NCBI GenBank assembly: GCA_030452775.1
Contig: JAKDLQ010000175.1
Location: 1-5,129, forward strand
Direction: 5' to 3'
DNA length: 5,129 bases
From: Micrococcales bacterium
GTDB taxonomy: Bacteria; Actinomycetota; Actinomycetes; Actinomycetales; Dermatophilaceae
Numbering within the stretch: position 1 is the first letter of the stretch; each line of letters begins with the position of its first letter. Under the pieces are notes generated by a model. The model did no database searches. It saw only the letters and a program-made list of their open reading frames with translations, and had not been told where the DNA came from. This document shows positions 1 to 4,750 of this stretch, in pieces. The translations under genes were made by a program, and so were the position numbers.

Positions 1-69
1 CCGTCGTGGGCGATTCCGGCCGATGAGGTGCGCGTCCGGTTCGAGCGCCAGTGGGCCGCCCGTTCATGA
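1..69 (+). CDS. C-terminal end of an antitoxin-like protein (5' partial)
   Basis: Frame 1 is open from the window edge to a TGA at 67-69 and encodes 22 residues ending QWAARS. The fragment is too short to assign a family by sequence. The case for an antitoxin is context: its stop overlaps the ATG of a ParE/RelE-like toxin gene (ATGA at 66-69). That arrangement is typical of type II toxin-antitoxin operons, where the antitoxin is translated first and coupled to the toxin. The residues are charged (DEVRVRFERQ), as expected for a toxin-wrapping antitoxin tail. The DNA-binding part lies outside the window, so Phd, ParD and RelB types cannot be told apart. It could also be an unrelated upstream gene. 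Confidence 0.55.
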   Translation, partial: PSWAIPADEVRVRFERQWAARS

Positions 70-406
70 CAGGACGGATCCACTTCACTCCCGAAGCTGA
101 ACGGCAACTCAACGAGCTCGATGACTGGATCACCAAGGCGGCGTCAGCTGAGATGGCTCGGCGCTTCGTGTCGGCGATCCTCGATCACATCGATGGCATC
201 CTTGTGTTCCCCTCGCGGGTCGAGCGCGCGACAACATCCGCCCGCCCATGCGAACGACCACCTTCAAGAAGAGGACTCTCGTCGCCTACGAGGTGGATAA
301 GTCGTCCGGTCAGCTCGTGGTCAACGTCCTCGGTGTCCTCCACGGCGGCCAGGACTGGAAGGCCGCGCTCGGCGGCGACCAGACAGACCCGGGGGTGGGT
401 CGATGA
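66..406 (+). pseudogene. ParE/RelE-type toxin gene, frameshifted by one missing base
   Basis: From the ATG at 66, residues 1-51 read as the N-terminal half of a ParE/RelE-superfamily toxin: a first strand RIHFTPEAE, then two amphipathic helices (AERQLNELDDWI and AEMARRFVSAILDHIDGI). After FPSR, at the GGG run 217-219, the family pattern leaves this frame. It resumes in the frame beginning at 221, as RARDNIRPPMRTTTFKKRTLVAYEV and then VVNVLGVLHGGQDWKAAL, ending at TGA 404-406. Adding one G to the run would restore a 113-residue protein of ordinary family size with the usual R-P-M-R segment and C-terminal strands. As written, the frame runs to a TAA at 597-599 and gives about 177 residues with an unrelated tail. 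Such toxins commonly act on gyrase or ribosome-bound mRNA; the target here is unknown. The lesion is either true inactivation or a sequencing error. Confidence 0.8.
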
Positions 407-456
407 CGCGTTCGTGGGTGGCACATACGTGGCAGGACAGTCGTCGGCGACCGAGC

Positions 457-485
457 GTGACAAACGCCCGGCAATGCGTTTGCAC
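457..485. terminator. Hairpin downstream of the toxin gene, possible terminator
   Basis: CAAACGC (461-467) and GCGTTTG (476-482) are perfect inverted arms around an 8-base loop. Beyond one bulged A (460), GTG (457-459) pairs with CAC (483-485), giving a stem of about 10 bp. It lies about 50 bases after the toxin stop. No T-tract follows on either strand, so it is not a classic intrinsic terminator, although actinobacterial terminators often lack one. Confidence 0.3.
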
Positions 486-551
486 AGGTCAGCCGCACAA
501 TGCCAACGATGGCCGTCAACAGCCGCTGAGCCTGCCGTGCTTCCCGTGGTA

Positions 552-683
552 CTACTGATCGGGCCTCTTTCCGCCTGCGCTGACGCTGCGGCTGCGTAAG
601 AACGTCTTCGAACGTCCAGTGCGTCGAGCCACCTCCGCGAGTCGCGTCTCGTCCACCGGGTCGAGTCTGATCGAGATCGCCAC
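552..683 (-). pseudogene. Truncated ribbon-helix-helix antitoxin (RelB/CopG-like)
   Basis: Read on the minus strand from GTG (683-681), the first 28 residues are VAISIRLDPVDETRLAEVAR followed by RTGRSKTF. This is the classic N-terminus of small ribbon-helix-helix antitoxins: a beta strand AISIRLD, helix A ending at the RTGRSKTF turn, then helix B. Where YLREAIEEHL-like residues are expected, the frame turns into an Arg/Ser-rich tail and stops at TAG (554-552), giving 43 residues against the usual 70-85. Shifting by one base at the TTCTTAC junction yields a Tyr after Phe28 but no good helix B, so more than one change has occurred. A near-perfect Shine-Dalgarno AGGAGGTGA (697-689) sits five bases before the GTG and supports the start. 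No toxin is recognisable downstream (551-407). Probably a decayed antitoxin; DNA binding is doubtful because helix B is lost. Confidence 0.65.
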
Positions 684-701
684 GACAATCACCTCCTGCG
701 T

Positions 702-713
702 GATACACGTATC
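702..713. promoter_or_regulatory. Palindromic candidate operator GATACACGTATC
   Basis: GATAC and GTATC are inverted arms separated by two bases. The site lies about 20 bases upstream of the GTG of the minus-strand antitoxin remnant, just ahead of its ribosome binding site. Ribbon-helix-helix antitoxins generally repress their own operons by binding short palindromes at this place. The match in position and size is seen; binding is inferred. In this GC-rich window the AT-containing palindrome stands out. Confidence 0.4.
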
Positions 714-724
714 GTCCAGGAGGA

Positions 725-740
725 CCTTCTGGCCTTCTGG
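725..740. repeat. Tandem 8-bp repeat CCTTCTGG x2
   Basis: Two head-to-tail copies, 725-732 and 733-740, in the divergent intergenic region between the minus-strand antitoxin remnant and the glycosylase gene. It abuts the second copy of the 32-bp direct repeat. No function is evident. Confidence 0.5.
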
Positions 741-802
741 CCGCTGAGCGCGCCGTGCTTCCGCTGGTACTTTTGGATGGTGACTAACGAGAGGTGCTGA
801 CG

Positions 803-1677
803 ATGGCGGGTCACGAGCTGAGCGTCCAGGTGCGCGGGCCGTGGTCGCTGGCGACGAGCAAGACGTTCTGGGAGGGCTTCGCTCCGGCCGCGCTGGCGAC
901 CCAGACAGGCCCGGGAGCGTTCCACTCGGTGTTCCGCGCCGAGGGCGACTGGAGTCGCGCCGCGGTCGAGGTGACCCAGGAGGGGAGCGCCCAGGAGAGC
1001 ATCGCGAGGGTCAGGGTGACCGGGGAAGGCGACCTCGAGGCTGCCACGGCGCAGGCCGTGCGGTTCCTCTCGCTGGACGTCGATGCTCGCACGTGGCCGG
1101 ATGTCGGTCGGCGTGACCCGGTCATCGCCGACGCGCAGGCCCGCCTGCCCGGCTTGCGCCCCTGCGGCTTCCACTCCCCCTACGAGGCGGCCGCCTGGTC
1201 CGTGCTGTCCCAGCGCATCCGTATCTCCCAGGCGGCACGCCTTCGCGACGATCTCGTCGCTCGTCATGGCGAGGAGGCTGCATTCCCACCTCCGCAGGTG
1301 CTCCGCAGCCTCGACCTCGACCTGCCTGGGCGCAAGGCCGAGTACCTACACGCCGTCGCCGATGCCGCCCTCGACGGTCGCCTCGACGCTCGCCATCTGC
1401 GGTCGGTCGACCCGGACGAAGCGGTCCGGATCGTGCAGGAGGTCAAGGGGCTGGGCCCTTCTCCGCCGAACTCGTCGTCGTCCGGGGCGCGAACGCCCCC
1501 GATGCGCTGCCTCGGCACGAACGCCGGCTCGACGCCGAAGTCACCGAACGCTACGGCCCAGACCACACCCTCGCCGAGGTCTCCGAGGCGTGGCGGCCAT
1601 TTCGCACCTGGGCCGCGGTGCACCTGCGCACCCTCCGCGAACAACGGACCCACGAGATCGCGCCCTCCGGGTCATAA
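803..1677 (+). pseudogene. AlkA-like DNA-3-methyladenine glycosylase, frameshifted in the C-terminal third
   Basis: The ATG at 803 is chosen because GAGAGG (789-794) gives a ribosome binding site eight bases upstream. Residues 1-95 look like the AlkA N-terminal domain. Residues 106-219 form the start of an HhH-GPD fold, with FHSPYEAAAWSVLSQRIRIS (123-142) and the hairpin VKGLGP (214-219). At 1457-1461 (CCCTTC) one base is missing. The family sequence then continues in the next frame as FSAELVVVRGANAPDALP and later WRPFRTWAAVHLRTLRE, ending at TAA 1675-1677, for a restored length of 291 residues. Uncorrected, the frame runs to TAG 1838-1840 with a Pro/Arg-rich tail and loses the second half of the hairpin and the active-site region. 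HhH-GPD enzymes excise alkylated bases using an Asp after the hairpin; here that region reads ALPRHERRLD, with His/Glu near the expected site, so even the restored enzyme may be atypical. Confidence 0.8.
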
Positions 1678-1702
1678 CGTCGGTACCGAAGGCCGGACCC
1701 AC

Positions 1703-1736
1703 CCGTATGCCGCCGTATGCCGCCGTATGCCGCCGT
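1703..1736. repeat. 10-bp tandem repeat CCGTATGCCG, 3.4 copies
   Basis: Three exact copies (1703-1712, 1713-1722, 1723-1732) plus CCGT. The array starts 25 bases after the restored glycosylase stop and ends one base before the left arm of the large inverted repeat. The 10-bp period is close to one DNA helical turn, so identical faces are presented. It could be a protein-binding array or simple replication slippage. Confidence 0.85.
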
Positions 1737-1737
1737 C

Positions 1738-1842
1738 CGCTACGGACGACCGTTGGTCGTCGCGAGCCGCCGAGACGAGGCGGGGCGGGCACGAGCGACG
1801 GATCCACGGCGAACACCGGTTCACCAACGGTCGTCCGTAGCG
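1738..1842. repeat. Perfect 20-bp inverted repeat with 65-bp spacer
   Basis: Arm 1738-1757 (CGCTACGGACGACCGTTGGT) is the exact reverse complement of 1823-1842. In RNA the stem could be extended inward by CGTCGC (1758-1763) with GCGACG (1795-1800), and a further CCGCC (1767-1771) with GGCGG (1779-1783), leaving a bulge at 1801-1822. Each arm also contains the short dyad ACGG-ACGA-CCGT. It lies between the glycosylase gene and the MFS promoter. It may be a long terminator or attenuator hairpin, a pair of operator sites in opposite orientation, or the ends of a 105-bp MITE-like element. No flanking target-site duplication is clear and no T-tract follows. Confidence 0.85.
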
Positions 1843-1878
1843 CATGCCGTGTCCCTGCTCCATTCGCCGCGGGAACAG

Positions 1879-1892
1879 GGCAAGATGGACGG
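1879..1892 (+). promoter_or_regulatory. Putative -10 region of the MFS-menE operon
   Basis: GGCAAGATGGACGG immediately precedes the GTG start at 1893. CAAGAT (1881-1886) resembles an actinobacterial -10 box and ends six bases before the start codon, the spacing expected for a leaderless transcript. There is no Shine-Dalgarno sequence just upstream, which fits. No good -35 box is seen. An almost identical motif precedes the PLDc_N gene at 4719-4732. Confidence 0.45.
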
Positions 1893-3545
1893 GTGACGAC
1901 GCCCAGCCAGCACCGCCCTCTCGGCAGCAGCCGACTCGAGGACCGCGACGGGCGCGAGGACCGCGACGGGCGCGAGGACCGGCCATCGACCGAGCCGACC
2001 GAAGAACTGCACCTCCCCCCGGGTGGCCATCCGGCCCACCCGCGGCAGCCGGCGAGTACGACCGCACTCAACGCGACCAAGGCGGTCGGTCGAGGCATCG
2101 GCAGGGCCGGCGTCGCCGGTGCCCGGGCGACGGCCGGCGCCGGCCGCTACGCGACGCGAAGGTTCCGGGCCTACACCCACGCCGGCGGTGCCGGGGAGTC
2201 GGGCCTGGCCCGCATCAGCGAGCTGCACGTGAGTCACACCGCCGGGGATGCCGCGATGATGCTCGCCCTGGCCGGGACCCTCTTCTTCAACCCGCAGGCC
2301 GCCGAGGCCCGCAGCCAGGTCGCCCTCTTCCTGCTCCTGACGATGGTGCCGTTCACCCTCATCGCGCCGTTCATCGGCCCGCTGCTCGACCGGTTCAGCC
2401 ACGGCCGACGCTGGGCGATCGGCGCGACCATGGCGAGCCGCGCCTTCCTCTGTTGGGTCCTCGGCGAGGCGATCATCAACGACAGCAGCTGGCTCTTCCC
2501 TGCCGCACTCGGCTGCCTCATCGCCTCCAAGGCCTACACCATCACCCGCGCGGCCGCCGTACCGCGCCTGCTGCCGCCCGGCGCGACGTTGGTCAATGCC
2601 AACTCCAAGGTCTCCATGTCCGGGGTCGTCGGCGGGGTCATCGGCGGCGTGCTCGCCGGCGCGGCCATCCAGTTCGGAGCCTCGTGGGCCCTGCGCGTAG
2701 CCTTCGTCCTCTTCGTCGTCGGCACGGTCCAAGCGATCCGGCTCCCCGCCCGGGTCGACAACCCGGTCGGTGAGCTCGACCCCGAGGACGCGTCACTCGT
2801 CCCCGTGGGGGCGAACGGGCACCAGACGCGCCCTGCTGGGGTACCCGGCGGCTCCGCCCAGCGGCATACGGCAGAGGGCGGGCGGGCGGACGCCGACGAG
2901 CCGATCCTCGTGGACTCGCTCGGGCTCTACGGTCGCCTGCTGCGGCGCGTGCGGGCCATCCCGTGGCCGGTGCTGCACGCGCTGTGGTCGACCGGCGGCA
3001 CCCGGCTGCTCACCGGGTTCCTCATCATGTTCATGGCGTTCCTCGCCAAGGAGCACCCCATCGACGGAATGCGTGGAGAGCTGGTCCTGGCCTTCGTCGT
3101 CGTCGGTATCGGTGTCGGCAACGCCCTCGGCAGCGCTCTTGGCAACGTCCTCAAGGACCATCACCCCGAGCGCGTCGCGATGCTCGCCGTCCTGCTCGCC
3201 CTGCTCACCTGCGGCGCCACCGCCATCTGGTACGGCGTATGGACCCTCATCGCAATCGGCCTCGTGCAGGGACTGTCGGCCCAGCTGGCCAAGCTGTGTC
3301 TCGATGCCCTCGTCCAGCGCGAGGTACCTGAGACGGTGCGCACGTCGGTGTTCGCCTGGTCCGAGGCGACGCTGCAGAGCCTCTGGGTGGTCGGCGGGGT
3401 CATCGGCATCATCCTGCCGCTCAACCCCCACATCGGCTTCCCCGTCGCGGCTCTCGCACTGCTCGGCTGCATCGTCATGGCCGCTCGCGCGCGCCAGGTC
3501 GGGCTCCCGGCCAGGGGCCGCCTGACACCGAGGGCCGCGACATGA
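1893..3545 (+). CDS. MFS transporter, 12 predicted membrane segments, long hydrophilic N-terminus
   Basis: The GTG at 1893 gives 550 residues; the frame is open further upstream but runs through the inverted repeat and across the glycosylase gene. Residues 1-110 are hydrophilic and rich in Pro, Arg and Gly, and include EDRDGR repeats (16-30). Twelve likely membrane helices follow, about 114-132, 142-165, 174-195, 200-220, 241-262, 265-283, 368-385, 395-418, 427-445, 450-470, 490-510 and 514-531. A loop at 284-367 splits the two six-helix halves, as in the major facilitator superfamily. The motif between helices 2 and 3, GPLLDRFSHGRR (162-173), matches MFS motif A (G...D-R...R-R). The substrate cannot be told from sequence; export is plausible. 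The stop overlaps the menE ATG, so the two are very probably cotranscribed and translationally coupled. A shorter start nearer helix 1 cannot be excluded. Confidence 0.85.
   Translation: MTTPSQHRPLGSSRLEDRDGREDRDGREDRPSTEPTEELHLPPGGHPAHPRQPASTTALNATKAVGRGIGRAGVAGARATAGAGRYATRRFRAYTHAGGAGESGLARISELHVSHTAGDAAMMLALAGTLFFNPQAAEARSQVALFLLLTMVPFTLIAPFIGPLLDRFSHGRRWAIGATMASRAFLCWVLGEAIINDSSWLFPAALGCLIASKAYTITRAAAVPRLLPPGATLVNANSKVSMSGVVGGVIGGVLAGAAIQFGASWALRVAFVLFVVGTVQAIRLPARVDNPVGELDPEDASLVPVGANGHQTRPAGVPGGSAQRHTAEGGRADADEPILVDSLGLYGRLLRRVRAIPWPVLHALWSTGGTRLLTGFLIMFMAFLAKEHPIDGMRGELVLAFVVVGIGVGNALGSALGNVLKDHHPERVAMLAVLLALLTCGATAIWYGVWTLIAIGLVQGLSAQLAKLCLDALVQREVPETVRTSVFAWSEATLQSLWVVGGVIGIILPLNPHIGFPVAALALLGCIVMAARARQVGLPARGRLTPRAAT
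1938..1982 (+). repeat. 18-bp in-frame tandem repeat, about 2.5 copies
   Basis: Copies at 1938-1955 and 1956-1973 are identical, with a partial third at 1974-1982. Each encodes EDRDGR (residues 16-30 of the transporter). A multiple of three, the repeat can vary in copy number without breaking the frame. It lies in the disordered cytosolic N-terminal extension. Confidence 0.85.
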
Positions 3546-4396
3546 GCCGGCCCCGTGCGCTGCCCGTGACTGTGGGCTCCGACGCAGCGCGGATACTGCC
3601 CGACCTCGAGCGTGCCCTGCGCGGCATCGACCCCATCTTGCCGTATGCCGCCGACGGACCTCCGCCGATCGTCTTGCCCTATGCCCTCACTGATCTTCCC
3701 GAAGGGCTCGCGGTCGTGGTCGGGACGTCCGGGTCGACCGGTCGACCGAAGCGAGCGATGCTCACGGCGGCCGCGCTGGAGGCCTCCGCTCGGGCGACCC
3801 AGGACGCTGTGGGAGGTCCGGGCGCGTGGCTGCTCGCCATGCCCGCCCACCATATCGCGGGGCTGCAGGTCCTCGTGCGATCCCTGGTCGCCGGCGTGGC
3901 ACCAACGGTGCTCGACCTCACGGGAGGATTCACGAGCACGCGCTTCGCTGCCGCCGCGCAGCAGGTCCCGGCGTCGGGTCGACGCTACACCGCGCTCGTC
4001 CCGACCCAGCTCGGTCGAGTCCTCGACGACGGATACGCCCTCGCGGCCCTCGCCGAGTTCGACGGGGTCCTGGTCGGCGGCTCGGCCACCCCAGCCGCGA
4101 TGCGGCGACAGGCCTTCGATGCGGGCGTTCGACTCGTGCTGACCTACGGCCTGACCGAGACGGCAGGCGGCTGCGTCTATGACGGTGTGCCGTTGCCCGT
4201 GAGCCTGGCCCATATCGACAACGAGCGGCACGTGGTCCTCGGCGGTGCGACGGTGGCCCATGGCTACCTGGGCGAGCCTGGCCTCAGCGCCGACGCGTTC
4301 TCGGTCGACCCGGACGGAGTCCGGTGGTTCCGCACCGACGACCTCGGCCACTTCGATCCCAGCGGCCGGCTCGTCATCGATGGCCGCGCCCACTAG
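3542..4396 (+). CDS. MenE N-terminal adenylation domain as encoded (284 residues)
   Basis: This is the intact frame as written, ending at TAG. It contains the whole large N-terminal domain of the ligase: the P-loop-like ATP site, the acyl-binding core with PAHHIAGLQ (101-109), the YGLTETAGG motif (202-210) and the TDD ribose contact. It stops at residue 284, exactly where the flexible hinge to the small domain begins. In ANL enzymes the large domain holds most of the acyl and ATP pocket, but full activity needs the lysine of the small domain. Alone it would be expected to adenylate poorly. Whether a stable product is made is inference. Confidence 0.6.
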   Translation: MSRPRALPVTVGSDAARILPDLERALRGIDPILPYAADGPPPIVLPYALTDLPEGLAVVVGTSGSTGRPKRAMLTAAALEASARATQDAVGGPGAWLLAMPAHHIAGLQVLVRSLVAGVAPTVLDLTGGFTSTRFAAAAQQVPASGRRYTALVPTQLGRVLDDGYALAALAEFDGVLVGGSATPAAMRRQAFDAGVRLVLTYGLTETAGGCVYDGVPLPVSLAHIDNERHVVLGGATVAHGYLGEPGLSADAFSVDPDGVRWFRTDDLGHFDPSGRLVIDGRAH

Positions 4397-4711
4397 ATGA
4401 TCAACACGGGTGGCCTCAAGATCACACCCGGTGTGGTCGAGGACGCGATCTCGCGGCACATGCCTGGCGTCCTCGAGGTCATCGTCGTCGGCCGGCCCGA
4501 TGACGACTGGGGCGAGATCGTGTGCGCCGCGATCACGCTGGCCGACCCGACCAGGCACGTGACCGTAGGTGATATGCGTGATCGGCTCCGCGGCATCCTT
4601 CCCGACGCGGCGCTGCCGAGGCGAGCGATTGTCCTCGACGTCATCCCGATGCGCGGCCCCGGCAGGCCGGACAAGGCGGCGATTCGACACGCCTTTGATG
4701 GTCTCGGCTGA
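4397..4711 (+). CDS. MenE C-terminal domain as encoded (104 residues)
   Basis: The ATG at 4397 directly follows the TAG and is a natural Met of the family sequence (MINTGGLKITP). The piece is the complete small ANL domain, with ISRHMPGVLEVIVVGRPDDD-type strands and GPGRPDKAA, whose Lys93 corresponds to the catalytic lysine that contacts the acyl-adenylate. No convincing Shine-Dalgarno sequence precedes this ATG, so translation would depend on ribosomes terminating at TAG and restarting on the adjacent codon. The ending is normal (TGA 4709-4711). Coding quality is undiminished after the stop, which argues that any inactivation is recent or that the domain is still made. Confidence 0.5.
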   Translation: MINTGGLKITPGVVEDAISRHMPGVLEVIVVGRPDDDWGEIVCAAITLADPTRHVTVGDMRDRLRGILPDAALPRRAIVLDVIPMRGPGRPDKAAIRHAFDGLG

Positions 4712-4718
4712 CGCAAGT

Positions 4719-4732
4719 GGCAAGATGGAGGG
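4719..4732 (+). promoter_or_regulatory. Putative promoter (-10) of the PLDc_N gene
   Basis: GGCAAGATGGAGGG differs by one base from the motif before the MFS gene (1879-1892). CAAGAT (4721-4726) would be the -10 box. TTGATG (4695-4700) resembles a -35 box, but its 20-base spacing is longer than ideal. Transcription starting near 4733 would leave a short leader carrying the GGAAGGAG ribosome binding site. This would let the small gene be expressed independently of menE. Confidence 0.4.
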
Positions 4733-4750
4733 TATCTGGAAGGAGTCCCC

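Larger units (their letters stand above)
522..771. repeat. Imperfect 32-bp direct repeat (copies 522-553 and 740-771)
   Basis: The copies share GCCGCTGAGC, then two differing bases, then GCCGTGCTTCC, two differing bases, and TGGTACT: 28 of 32 positions agree. They flank the ribbon-helix-helix remnant and its upstream region. Read on the minus strand, both encode VP-EAR-AQR-like residues, but neither sits in a convincing gene. They could be remnants of a local duplication or of a dispersed intergenic repeat. Confidence 0.5.
3542..4711 (+). pseudogene. menE: menE, o-succinylbenzoate-CoA ligase, interrupted by in-frame TAG at the domain hinge
   Basis: MenE joins CoA to o-succinylbenzoate using ATP, in cytosolic menaquinone synthesis. 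Without the TAG the gene would encode 389 residues, normal for actinobacterial MenE. It belongs to the ANL (acyl-CoA synthetase) superfamily: the ATP-binding loop TSGSTGRPK is at residues 62-70, YGLTET at 202-207, and the ATP-ribose-binding RTDDLG at 264-269. The hinge reads GRAH, then TAG (4394-4396), then MINTGG, where the family has GRADDMINTGG. The frame continues perfectly after the stop, and the catalytic lysine lies in GPGRPDKAA near the end. The start ATG overlaps the upstream stop (ATGA 3542-3545), with GAGGG (3530-3534) as a modest ribosome binding site. It may be a pseudogene, a sequencing error, or a genuine two-chain enzyme; the two pieces are listed separately. Confidence 0.85.

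Noticed and set aside
407..551. Toxin partner for the minus-strand antitoxin remnant
   Set aside because: None of the three minus-strand frames shows a RelE/ParE or PIN pattern.
1083..1892. Upstream extension of the MFS frame back to 1083
   Set aside because: The added residues are Arg/Pro-rich noise antiphase to the glycosylase gene; the GTG at 1893 with its promoter-like motif is the credible start.
2131..2146. Perfect 16-bp GC-only palindrome in the MFS gene
   Set aside because: Ala/Gly codons in a low-complexity region readily give such palindromes.
1821..2732. A 303-residue minus-strand open frame opposite the MFS gene
   Set aside because: Its Gly/Glu/Arg-rich sequence has no recognisable fold and mirrors codons of the transporter.
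3732..3747. Perfect 16-bp palindrome in menE (double GTCGAC)
   Set aside because: It encodes the conserved ATP-binding loop STGRP with preferred GC-rich codons; coincidence is adequate.
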